A DNA stretch of 64,000 nucleotides from Aphrocallistes beatrix (lineage: Eukaryota; Porifera; Hexactinellida; Sceptrulophora; Aphrocallistidae): assembly GCA_963281255.1 (NCBI GenBank), contig OY725495.1, forward strand, positions 3,038,001-3,102,000, in the 5' to 3' direction. The notes below the pieces were generated by a model. The model did no database searches. It was not told the origin of the DNA and saw only the letters and a list, made by a program, of their open reading frames with translations. Shown here in pieces: positions 33,894 to 44,039 of the stretch (position 1 is the first letter of the stretch; each line of letters begins with the position of its first letter). The position numbers were made by a program, and so were the translations under genes.

Positions 33894-34090
33894 GTGAAGT
33901 CTATGTCTTCTTTCTGGAAATGCTTGATGCATACATAAACAGCCTTGAGGTCACCTATATCCTCACGATGTAGAGCACGTGTCCAGGCATATTTCAGGTC
34001 AGGTGGACTTTCAGGCATCTTGAATACTGGAACCCGATCACCAACGTTGTAGTTACTCTTGCATCCAGGGACAGAACAAGAGTTCGGCAT
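33894..34090 (-). pseudogene. THAP-domain fragment
   Basis: From ATG at 34090 the frame begins MPNSCSVPGCKSNYNVGDRV. The zinc-coordinating residues of the C2CH THAP finger are all present (C5, C10, C54, H57), with the conserved W36 and HREDI region. THAP fingers are DNA-binding domains of P-element-like transposases and of host genes derived from them. The frame runs from about codon 67 into the neighbouring GGGTACAATTG-ended element, so the rest of the protein is lost. It may be an isolated 5' exon of a larger gene, but no following exon is recognised. Confidence 0.7.
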
Positions 34091-34365
34091 GTCGAAATGA
34101 GTCGGGATGAGAGAAGCTAATATTAATTAAAAGCAGAGGGAGATTAAAAGTAAGCGAATGGTATGCGTAATATAATAGTTTTGAATAATGTGATCAAAAT
34201 AGTATTCATTCAAATAATATTTACAATAAATATGGTTCATTATTATAATATTTCCGATATTAAATATTATGGTTTGATAACTATAACCATCTTGTCCTTC
34301 ATCCTTGGTTCATAATTTCTAAGTTACTGTCAGGCCTTATATTAAGTAGGCTATGGCTAAATTTA
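34091..34365. other. Intergenic
   Basis: Upstream of the THAP fragment; a scrap of foldback arm (CTGTCAGGCCTTATATTAAG) at about 34325. No gene recognised. Confidence 0.4.
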
Positions 34366-34598
34366 TAAATGATGCATCCTTGAGTTGAGAATTGAAAGTA
34401 CTACACTGCCATCATTTTATATACTATTGTTGATACTTACATAGATCAATATGTATTTTATCCATATTCATCATCATGACTACTTAGTACTACCGACCAA
34501 CTTTTCTATGTAATTACATAACAACTTCAGTTATCCGAACATTTCAGTTATCCGAACCCCCTCGGTCCCAACCCGTTCGGATAACTGACGTTCTACTG
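34366..34598. mobile_element. pogo-like MITE, TTATCCGAAC type, truncated
   Basis: Inverted copy of 9821-10126 missing one terminus; the right end GATAACTGACGTTCTACTG is followed by TA. Confidence 0.65.
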
Positions 34599-34976
34599 TA
34601 ACTAAAAGCCCAGTTTTATTAGTATATTTTAGTTTATAATTAGTTTAGATTAAGTTATCCATATCAGAATTCTCTCCTCTACCTTGTGAGTACTGTCCTC
34701 AATCAAATGATCTGGTAGGAGTAGATAACCTCTTCAGTGTTTATTGGTGGTAAATTCAGGTTTATTGGTAGTAAATTCAATTACCATCACCTTTAGTTCT
34801 GTATATCCCCGCGGGTTTAGATAGGTAGCCAGGTTTTCCAAAGTATTGGGTCTTGCATTTATTCAAGTTTGACAACATTTTTTCTAGATTCAGCGAAAAT
34901 TAGAGAAAACAGTCTCCAATTAAAGCTAGCTCATCCGTACACTCAAGTTTCTTAATCTTAGAATGTGATATTGAAA

Positions 34977-35975
34977 TTATTCTCTTTTTCTTTGATTTAC
35001 ATCTTCAGCTTTATTATTTGAAACATAAACCTTCAAATTTGCAATATTATATATATTTTTTAGTTTCTTTCCTGTGTTAATATTCTCTAGGATTGCACGA
35101 CCTTTATCTAGCAACTCAATGATTTTGTAAGGACCTATCCAGCGTGGTTCCAATTCGATACCTTCCGATGTTTTCGCTTGCTGTTTTTTATGCACACAGC
35201 GCGCCAGGTGATAACACTTTACTATTAGAATGACGGTTATCAGAGTTGCGTTTTTGGTGTTTCTGTGCGTTTGTGATATTAAGATCAATTTTGGCGTTGA
35301 TAGATTCACGCATCACGCCAAGCGCCTGTAAAACTTTTGAGTTCGCCTGCTCAATTTATTTTGGAGGTTTAATGGACAAATCAATTGGTAGCTTCGCACT
35401 ACAACAATACATCGCTTGAAATGGAGTACATTTCGTAGAAGCATGAATGCTTGTGTGATAAGCAAATAGAATCTTGGGAAATTTGACAAACCTATTGCAA
35501 AATAAACCCAGCTGTATTGACAACGGTCTAACAGTTGATTGTAGGTAAGTTAGCATCGCCTAATTAAGGAATTTACGTAAGCTTTAATATGCCAACAGTT
35601 GTATTGCGCTACCCACTGGGTGTGAAAGTTTGTTCCCGGATTGAATGTTAAATTAAGTATTAGTAAATATTTACTTTTCCAGTAGAATCTTGATGCGATC
35701 TTCTGGTAGGTTTTGTCACCACCAAAATGACCACCAGTTACAGGGTTATCATGACACATTTTGGGTACTGTGTCCACTCCACTTTTTCGTAACACTTGCT
35801 TTTCAGCATTCATCAAAACCCCATCCTTCAAAGTATATGGCTTAACAGTTAGTCGGAATGATTTTTTCGCATTGACTCGTTTTTCAGGTGGAAGTTTATA
35901 GATCTCTCCTGGATATTTGTTTTCGTTGGATATAAACAAATGCAAAATTTGATTGTAGAGTTGATCATCCATCAA
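34977..35975 (-). pseudogene. Ty3/gypsy-type integrase remnant
   Basis: Three consecutive minus-strand pieces follow integrase order. 35975-35550: region ending in the H2C2-type zinc module (CHDNPVTGGHFGGDKTYQKI, then FYW), although the paired cysteines are lost. 35556-35356: end of the core domain (CTPFQAMYCCSAKLPIDL). 35309-34977: C-terminal domain (PRWIGPYKIIELLDKGRA, LKNIYNIANLKVYV). The pieces are in different frames and most of the catalytic DDE core is absent, so it is an inactive retroelement or a decayed domesticated integrase. Confidence 0.75.
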
Positions 35976-36420
35976 AACAATGTAGTAAATATATATATAA
36001 GTGTCGCCGCCACACGCATTGCTTGTATTCTACAAACAGATAACAACAAAATTTGTTGACCATTAACTCCGGGGTATAATCTGGGCTAGCCTAAATTAAC
36101 CCCAGGGCTTAATATGGGCCCCCAGTTCATACCTGGGTTAACCTAGGCTAGTCCAGATTATACTCAGGGTTAAACTGGGTGGGGAGGTTAATCTAGGCAG
36201 TTAAACCGGGTTTACCGAACCTACCGGACCAGTGGCGCCGGCCCTGTAATATATTGTTTTTTGTTTATGGTTAAGCTATTATTATTATTATTGCATCACA
36301 CATGCGCCTGGAGGGTGGTGACTCGTGCGGACATGAAGTGCTCGCCAGCCATACAGCACAAGCAAACGAAGCTAGTAGCTTGTTAAAATAATAATAACAA
36401 CTAAAGTTATAAGTAGTATA
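35976..36420. other. Intergenic with TTAACCC/GGGTTAA inverted units
   Basis: 36060-36215 has repeated GGGTTAAxCTGGGxTA units in both orientations, apparently a small palindromic element; 36295-36385 is a degenerate Helitron-like tail. No gene recognised. Confidence 0.4.
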
Positions 36421-36429
36421 TCCAACCTC

Positions 36430-37606
36430 CTAATCCATAGTCAATTCTATTTGAACTCTTTCATTTTGATGTGGAGTTCCCATTCTTCACTTCCTCGGAA
36501 GCTATTCGAGATTTCCTGAGTCAATGATAGGCCTAATTCCTCTCTAACTTGAACACAGGCACCTCTGTAGTCAATTCCTCCTGAGTAATCTGGGACGGAC
36601 ATGATCTAGTGCAGGGGTGGGCACAAAAGTTAGCTTTCGGGCCGCAGTGAAACTTTGAGCCGACTTGGCGGGCCACAAAATTTGAGAATGTTTTTTGCTA
36701 CCATGATAATATATAATTGAACTCTGCAAGATGCATTCTATCTGGGTTTTTTCAGTTAATTATAAAAAAATAAGCCCTTTTAAGTCCCCAAATGCATTAT
36801 ATTTTTATACGATAAATCCGAAACCAACAACATTTATATCAACAATATTATAATATTAAAAACGAACAAATACATACAAGTACACACGTCTAAATTATTT
36901 AGGTGTGGAATAATAATTCAAGTGTATTTGCAATTAAATATGTACTTGGAGTACAATACCATTATAGAATTATAGAAAGGGATTTATGAATGGAAAAATA
37001 AAATCTACTCCCCCCTCTAGTAAGGGCTAAAAGTGTCCTAGAAAATTCTTCGGGCCGCATTCATGCCCTTTCCAAACGAACCCCGCGGGCCGCACTTTGC
37101 CCACATATAATCTAGTGAATCGGGTTGTGTCAGGTCCCCTCGCGACGACACTGCGTACTTTTGAATTTGTACTTGTAGGGATGCTTGTAACATTCTATGG
37201 AGTCATAGGACAAATAATCCCTCAAACAACTAACCCATAAGCTTCGGTAAAGTGATACCAATTTTATTTTCGGCATTCACTGTAATTCCTCCCTATCTGA
37301 CTAAGACTTGGATCCAGTTCTTCATTCCACTCCAGCTCTGTCTAGCCTTAATTAATCATATCCAGTTTATTCTGTAGCTCCTTCATGCGGGCATCCAGTG
37401 GAGATATGCTTAACCGTAAAGTTTGGTTGCTCTCGTTTTGATTTATAGTTGCTATCAGAAACCAGCTGATCCAGTTCTGACACAAGAGCAGTTTCCTTGG
37501 CCCTGAGGATTAGATGGGATTTAGAGAACTTCCATGTCATCTGCTTCCTCACTCTCTCTGCCTGTGAGAGGTAAGAAGTCTCGTCTATTGGACCTGGACT
37601 AGCCAT
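36430..37606 (-). pseudogene. Decayed coiled-coil gene, possibly NHL family, split by a hAT MITE
   Basis: From ATG at 37606 the minus frame begins MASPGPIDETSYLSQAERVR and contains HLILRAKETALVSELDQLVS, the amphipathic N-terminal coiled coil seen in NHL proteins such as the one at 44.0-45.2 kb. A shifted frame then gives MKELQNKLDMIN followed by stops. On the far side of the MITE (36612-37109) another in-frame stretch reads MSVPDYSGGIDYRGACVQVR then EELGLSLTQEI and ends at a stop near 36450. Frame changes and stops show that it is broken. The family link is by visual resemblance. Confidence 0.45.
36612..37109. mobile_element. hAT-like MITE, CAGGGGTGGGC end, 498 bp
   Basis: The left end CAGGGGTGGGCACAAAAG is the Charlie-type hAT form; the right end is diverged (CTTTGCCCACATATA). 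Perfect 8 bp duplications ATCTAGTG (36604-36611, 37110-37117). The interior has inverted CGGGCCGCA units. Interrupts the 36430-37606 pseudogene. Confidence 0.8.
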
Positions 37607-37972
37607 CTACTTCTCTACATAATGTACATTATGTGGATTCATCCAAGGTATTAATAAGCGGAGTCGACTGTATATTTATTGTCTATTAAAAACGTGCTCC
37701 AAGTATCTTCATTCATAATAAATTTATAATATAATAAGGAATAATTTTTACCAGTTTTAGAAGAAATTTTTATTTTTGCTGGGACAAGGTTAAAGTCTTC
37801 GGATATAAATTGGTCAACGTGAAGCGAAGAAAAGTTGATATCAATATCAGACGATACTTCGTTTCTTCTGAGAAAATGAAATGTTTGAAAACTTTAATTT
37901 TTTCCGCTATTCAAGAGAAGCAAAATAAATCTAAAGTATCATCAAAATAAGTCAGAAGTTTTAATGACTATA

Positions 37973-38515
37973 CGAGGGGTGTCACTCGATAAGTTTTGAG
38001 CCTGGAGTAGTTGCTTCCATTTAATTGTGTTGAAAATTCCTAGGATTATTCATCTACCTATTATTACTTGTATCTTTGGCTTTGAGTTAGATTGGACAAG
38101 TTTCTAAAATATTATGTCACATATAATGGAGTGTCCTTGTGGACTCCGACACATTTGCAAGCCATTTCCTATGGAATTTTATTTATTCTCTTTATGGAAA
38201 AATGATAGTTGGGAACAAACTTTTGATAATTCAATATTATCAATGATGCGATATATGTATTCACAATCCGGGGGGATTCTATAAATAAATGTTCAAAGAT
38301 ATCCCAATTCAACACTCGTGGTTGTGTTTTCATATATGCTAATGCAAAATATCTTAGACAACTTCTTCATCACAATATTTTAGAAACTTGTCCGATTGAA
38401 ATCAAACTCAAAGCCAAAGATAATAATAGGTAGGTGAATAATCCTAGAAATTTTCAACAAAATCAAACGGAAGCAACTCCTCCAGGCTCAAAACATATTG
38501 AGTAATTACCCCTCG
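37973..38515. mobile_element. mariner-type MITE, TACGAGGGGTG ends
   Basis: Left end TACGAGGGGTGTCACTCGAT and right end ATTACCCCTCGTA; inverted arms share AAGCAACTCCTCCAGGCTCA / TTGAGCCTGGAGTAGTTGCT. TA on both sides (37971-37972, 38516-38517). Non-coding interior. Confidence 0.8.
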
Positions 38516-38767
38516 TATATATCGATTGAAAATACACTGTCAAAACTGTACATGGCCAAAGTGACGATAGCATGTGTCTAACTGATTATGCACAATGTGT
38601 CAATTGATCTTTCGCAATATGACGATTGCGCATGCGCAACTAATTATTTATCATACCTAGTATATGTGTATCCCTAGTTCTTCAAAGAAATAAACTATTA
38701 TTTTAACAGACCCATAACTTATCTTAGTTTGAATGAGTTTATAAGATAAATGCACTCTACTATTAGT

Positions 38768-38950
38768 ATCGCTTCTCGGCCTTTTGGCTAAGATCAAGTG
38801 AAAAATACTGTTCTTATCAGTGTAATAGCTGATAGCCTCCTACTGGGGGCGACTATTACAATATTTTTTTCTCCAGGAAAGGTCACTTGAGCTTGCTCAA
38901 ACCTTTCTACGGGTTGCACTGGTATTGCACTCACCTCCAGTTGCGGCCCA
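38768..38950 (+). ncRNA. U2: U2 spliceosomal snRNA, variant lacking GUAGUA
   Basis: The first 33 bases (ATCGCTTCTCGGCCTTTTGG, then CTAAGATCAAGTG) are identical to canonical animal U2, covering stem I and the U6-pairing region. Next, canonical UAGUAUC is replaced by AAAAAUAC, removing the branch-site recognition sequence GUAGUA. Downstream the RNA is structurally intact: stem IIa (38816-38833), stem IIb GCCTCC/GGGGGC (38835-38850), IIc pairing of TGTAATAG (38821-38828) with CTATTACA (38853-38860), an A-U7 Sm-like site (38863-38870), stem III (38877-38907) with the GAGCTTGCTC loop, and stem IV (38911-38949) with the TATTGCA loop used by U2A'/U2B''. Length of 183 nt is near normal. It could be a specialised variant or a very young pseudogene with a local replacement. 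The overlapping minus-strand reading frame is not a gene. Confidence 0.85.
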
Positions 38951-40240
38951 TTCTTAACACAATATAATGCAGTCTTGAACTTTATATTTTTATTATATAC
39001 GTACTTCTCAAATTGTAAAATTTGCATTCTATTTGTCAACAACCAACCCCAGCCCCACAAAAGTACAGTGGATAAATGTACTATTAACTGTAGAATGCCC
39101 AGCATTTATATGGCTTCAGTGCCATAAAAATGACTGGGAGACATCCGCGATATTGGGGACACTGTGTCCCCTGTGGGCATTCTACGGTAATAAAACAATT
39201 TAAGTTTGTTTGTCAGAACTCACGCACCCAAATATGAATTTACATAGAAAATTACATTATATTTGACCTGAATTAACCCGCGCACGAAATTTGTATATAG
39301 GGGTAGCTTTGCACGCTGACAACGATCTATTGGTTTTTGAATGAAATTACAGTAAAACTCGGAGAAGACTTACCCCTCCGGGAAGGGGAAAAAATTTACG
39401 TACTAACCGAGCTGATATGACACATGAATCTATATATTATGAATTTTAGTTCAGAGAAATGAGTACATACTAACCGAGTTCTACATACTATACAAGATTA
39501 TGACGCCACAGCGGGATTTGAATGGTACTTTCTCTATTTTCATCCAACCTGACACTAACACGAAGTTCAGTCCACAAATTATCACTTCTAAATTCGTAAA
39601 ACATTATTACCTTTCGCAATTTGCCCAGCGCAACCAAGCAAAACGTACTACGCATACTTGCCAGCCCGTTTTTTTCACTCTTCTATTGAGCTAATTTTCT
39701 CGAATGTTCCGCTTTTACATGAAATTTCCCCATTATGTCCCGCTTTTTATTCATGTATAATACTTTTCTATTGCGTCCCGCCATGTCCCCGAAATTCAAC
39801 GCTGCGTCCCGTTTTTATCAAGGCTCAGGTTGTCATGTATGCTACGTACTTGTATATTATTTTGCATATAATTTTGCACCGAGTACATAACATATGGGAT
39901 GAGCGTTTTAGTTAAAACGCTTTAATTCGTAGTCAATGGGTTTAAAAATTTCGCATCTATGCAAAATAACAACAGATATGCCTTCACCCTCACAATAGCA
40001 AATCATTCCAAATCACAGCCTAAGAATTCCCCATGCGTGTGCGGGAATAGTGCTGGATTTCGGAAGTGCGGAATGTGCGGTTGTAGGCCCGGACTGGTTA
40101 ATTTGCAAACAAAACTTTTTTCAATTTTTGAGATGATCATTTATTCTTTTTTAATAGTAGCTTAGAATATACACCAACATTTTGCAAAGAAACGAAGAAA
40201 TAATTTGGAGAAGATCGGAAATCAATCAGTTATGTTTGCT
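38951..40240. other. Intergenic with diverged MITE pieces
   Basis: 39353-39485 has one pogo-like pair of ends (CAGTAAAACTCGG ... CCGAGTTCTA); 39715-39840 resembles 58600-58720 in reverse (CGCTGCGTCCCG / GGGACGCAATAG). No gene recognised. Confidence 0.4.
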
Positions 40241-41905
40241 CATAGCCCAGTGGCTTAGCCAGCTCTAGACTTTTGGTGGTGCATCGATGGTGCGTATCCT
40301 CTTCAAGGTGGTGCGCGGGGTTGTCTCATTCAACCTCACCACCTTGGCTACTTTTACACTGGACGATCTACCTGGAAGAGACAAGGCGAATGAATCGGTA
40401 AAGCCTATTAAGGTTTGAAAATTGTGTGATATGAGTGTGCTTAATGGTGGGGTAGTTAAGGTGTCTTCTTTCTAAAATTACTAGTTGTTTAATAGAGTAT
40501 TTATTTGTTAGAAAGTCATCGAAGTGAATCGACTATATCTTTTGAAAATTTACTGGTAAATATTAATTTGCTTCTCTATTCTATTATTGAATTGTTAAAT
40601 TGGGTCAATTCTATAACTCACCGGCTCCATAAAATTTACTCATCTTTTATAGTCGGTAGAGTAGAACATATGATAAAGAAACACCAATAATCAATTCAGA
40701 ATAGCCTAAAATGGTCAGTGAAAATGGAATTTTGAGCCGAAGGAGTGTTGAGGGGAATTTTTAAATATATTGTAAAATTATAATATTTAGGCGAATAAAT
40801 TATATTATTAGTGAATAGGATGTCACCTATTACCTAGCATATAAAACTTGTATCATTTATTAGTGTTTAGCACTTACAGTTAATGAGATATAGCCCAAGT
40901 AGTCAGATTACGTTTCCCTAGGAACGCAGGAATGTATGTACATTCCAATAAAAAATTCCACATATTTTTCAACAACTGGTCCAAATTGAGATTTTCTGCG
41001 CTAAATAAATACGTATTAAATTAATACTGCTATTAAGACTGCGCAAAGCATGCAAGAAAATTGGTTAAATTAGTCGTAATTATAGCTTGTCGCACACTAT
41101 AAAGATGATTACACACATTCTGATTACTGATTTAAGCACTTGTACATATTGTTCATATATGCTGGTGATAAATTTCAATGATTTTGTACAGGAGAATAAA
41201 TGTTGTGAGTGATGTGAATCGCGGTGACTCAAGAGTCAGAAAGAACCTCTAAGTTATTGTAACTATTGCAGTTGCACAAGTAACTAATACTTGTATATTT
41301 TCAATAAATTGAGTACTTCATCTGTTCTGGTGTAGGACAATTGGACAATTGATTAATGTTTTTGAACAATGGCTCTCAAAGTGGGCTGTGCGGCCCCCCA
41401 GGAGGTGCTGAGAAGCTGTCGGGGGGCGCTGAGATCATCTAGAACTAAGGCTATTGAGTTATGTTAGGAAAAACAATTACGAAATCGAAACAATAGGAGT
41501 GTTTATATTGACGATCAGGGACACAAGTTCACTATAAACTGTTATTACAAATAATATTATAATCTCACCATTAATAGCTTCCCGGATGATAATAATATTG
41601 CTCATGGCTACTATGTTGTTTTCTAAAACGATTGTCATGTCACAAAAGTGAGTTATATTTCTATAAATTGGATGTAAATAAAATTCAACACCAACTAATA
41701 AATATTAACAAGGCTTCATGTGGGGAGGGGAGGGAGGGGGGTGGGCAAAATAGTCAGAATCACTGTTTTTGAAGAATCAAAGGAATTTTTATTGAGAGTT
41801 GTGGTACATGTATACAAGACAAATTTCACTCGATACATTATTGTACAAGTACATTTATTCCAGATTTAAGTGTTAGTACAGACTAGAAAACGTAACAATT
41901 CCGTA
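40241..41905. other. Intergenic, 3' side of kinase gene
   Basis: 41371-41450 resembles a Charlie-like hAT end (GGCTCTCAAAGTGGGC). AATAAA on the minus strand (TTTATT at 41853-41858) lies about 50 bp past the kinase stop and is a plausible polyadenylation signal. No gene recognised. Confidence 0.45.
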
Positions 41906-43030
41906 TTATTCATAACTTTTCCTAGATAATCTCTTTTTAATTTTCTTGAACACACTTGTTTCCTTCTTCTCATTAAATTCTGGGGTCATATTATTTATCA
42001 CGAATTCATCTATCATTAGATTTAGGGTTTGGTTAAGGTGTTCCGTCATTCCTATTCTTAATACTCCACCTTCTTCACTCCGCACATTATGGTTATCTGC
42101 ATCATTGTATTCCTTTCCTATCTCTCTCATGCCTTTCTTTGCTTTTGCCAAGCTACGTTCTATCACATCGCCTTCACATGTCTCGAGCATTGGCCATTTC
42201 GTAGTCTCCTTCAGCCATTCATCATCCAACACTTCCTCACTTGTGCATCTGGTCGTAGGATTACCACAAAGCATCCTTTTTAGGAGGCTGTTAACATTTG
42301 GTGGCACTTTTTCTAGCTCAAGATAACAGCCATTAAGTATATTTTCCTCTATTTGGTCTTGGCTATGACCAATAAATGGCAGTTCTTTAGATATTATAAG
42401 GTAGAGTAATACTCCGAGTGCCCAAACGTCAGTCTGCTTACCATCATACAGACACTTGCCAGTTGTCTCGTCATACGTTCTCAGTATCTCCGGGGCTAGG
42501 TAGGTCACTGTGCCGCAAAATTTCGTTTGTTGTTTATTCTTTCTCGATTCTGTGCAAAATCCAAAGTCGCATAATTTGCAGTGGTTGTAACTGAACATTA
42601 AAACATTATCCGCCTTAATATCTCGATGACAAAGGTCTCTCTTGTGTAGATAAGCGACAGCAAGTGCTACTTGTGCAAATAAGAAGGCAGAAATAGAAAG
42701 TGCTACCGGATTGCCTTCTTTTATCAGTTTCTTCAAATCGCCGAGAGGAGCGAATTCAGTCACTATCCCGAACTCGTGGAATGTCTCGAATATGTGAAGG
42801 AGGAAAATGATATGAGGATGCGAGAGGGTCTCCCAGATTAACAGTTCATTTTGGAACTGATTACTGCCATTCCCTGCTACAGAGCACATAACTTCTCTTT
42901 TAATGATTTTCATAGCAACTGTGTGCGCTGTCTGGATGTGTATACTTTTCCGAACCATTCCAAAAGCTCCTTCTCCTATACTCTCTCTCAATTGGTACCC
43001 ACCTAGCCTTTCGTTTTTTGAATTAAACAT
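41906..43030 (-). CDS. Serine/threonine protein kinase, CAMK/AMPK-related type
   Basis: 374 residues, single coding exon. All catalytic landmarks are present: glycine loop GEGAFG (19-24), VAMK with K41, E62 of helix C, HRDIKADN (135-142), DFG (155-157), APE (179-181), the D201 VWALGV segment and R261. The K-A-D-N form of the catalytic loop marks a Ser/Thr kinase. The domain is followed by a tail of about 95 residues ending in a basic cluster (KKIKKRLSRKSYE) that may bind membrane or act in localisation. Sequence style is closest to the CAMK group (AMPK-related, TSSK-like), but I cannot place the subfamily. TTTATTTTCTAG directly upstream of the ATG is a good splice acceptor, implying an untranslated first exon. 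It lies between other minus-strand genes without operon-like spacing. Confidence 0.9.
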   Translation of the reverse strand: MFNSKNERLGGYQLRESIGEGAFGMVRKSIHIQTAHTVAMKIIKREVMCSVAGNGSNQFQNELLIWETLSHPHIIFLLHIFETFHEFGIVTEFAPLGDLKKLIKEGNPVALSISAFLFAQVALAVAYLHKRDLCHRDIKADNVLMFSYNHCKLCDFGFCTESRKNKQQTKFCGTVTYLAPEILRTYDETTGKCLYDGKQTDVWALGVLLYLIISKELPFIGHSQDQIEENILNGCYLELEKVPPNVNSLLKRMLCGNPTTRCTSEEVLDDEWLKETTKWPMLETCEGDVIERSLAKAKKGMREIGKEYNDADNHNVRSEEGGVLRIGMTEHLNQTLNLMIDEFVINNMTPEFNEKKETSVFKKIKKRLSRKSYE

Positions 43031-43386
43031 AATTGTCTAGAAAATAAATATAAAATGCTTTGTTACCTTTTTTATTAATTTATACATACAGAATAACTCA
43101 AGATCATCTGTATACTTGTAGAATGAATCTGATTGGTTGACGGATGTAATTTTGTAATACATACTACGCGATTATATTTATCAGCGAAGATGAAATCATT
43201 GGATATAATGTGATTTGATTTCTATTTACTAAAGTTTAAATTATACTCTCAAATTTCTTACTCGCATTTTCAATCCAATTAAATCCAATTTGTCCCACAA
43301 ACTGGATTTGTAGGTCGTATGATGCTGGTTGACAGTTCATATAGCAAAAATTCTCGAATTCAAGAATTGTATTATAATAGACCTCA

Positions 43387-43803
43387 GGGCTGACCCTAGC
43401 TAAAATGGCACCCGAGGACGAGGTCAACATTCCGGCGCCCCCTTAAGAACAGAATCCTAATGCCATGATATACCAAAAATATACTTTCAAAGCTAAAATG
43501 AATTTAATGCTAATACATTTATGTCTCAGCTACTTGAATTTTTCTTTGCGTACTTCGAGAATTCCAAAATAGCGTTTGATAAATCAAGCGATTGACTTGT
43601 AGAGTTTTCAATTGATAAGTTATAACCACTAAACACAGGAGCAATAGCTAGCACATTGTATGAGGGGGCGTTAACATACATATTGTATTAGCTGTGATAA
43701 CCAAACCTGGTTGGGCTTAAGCGCTGCTTAGTCCTTCCGGGATCGGTGCCTATGGCACCGACAAAAAGACTTGGAACGCCCCCCCCTTAAGGCCACCCTG
43801 ATG
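43387..43803. mobile_element. Probable hAT-like MITE
   Basis: The left end GGGCTGACCCTAGC and right end AAGGCCACCCTGATG are imperfectly inverted, and GACCTCA is repeated on both sides (43380-43386, 43804-43810). The right end is C-rich. Sub-terminal GGCGCCCCCTTAAG / CCCCCCTTAAGGCC blocks recur at the ends. Confidence 0.5.
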
Positions 43804-44039
43804 GACCTCATACTCTGCAGGTAGTTTATAGAACTATTGTAGGCACTAGGTAGTAGTTATAACTAGTCAAACAAAAGTATGACTAATTAGGACCTACAAA
43901 TATTGAAATTTACAAATATAGTACTTAAATCTAAAGTATAATTAGAAAGATCGTTGTTAAGTAAAAATAGTGTACGACATGGAAAGCGATAAAAAAGAGC
44001 AGGATTTAATATATAAATTAACAACAACAAAATTAAGGT

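Noticed and set aside
38794-39105. Minus-strand reading frame of 103 codons
   Set aside because: It overlaps the U2 snRNA on the opposite strand and has no protein-like motif.
40244-40375. CAGTGGCTTAGCCAGC ... TGGCTACTTTTACACTG as a hAT MITE
   Set aside because: The ends are only loosely inverted and the flanks share no 8 bp duplication; possibly an old copy, not listed as an element.
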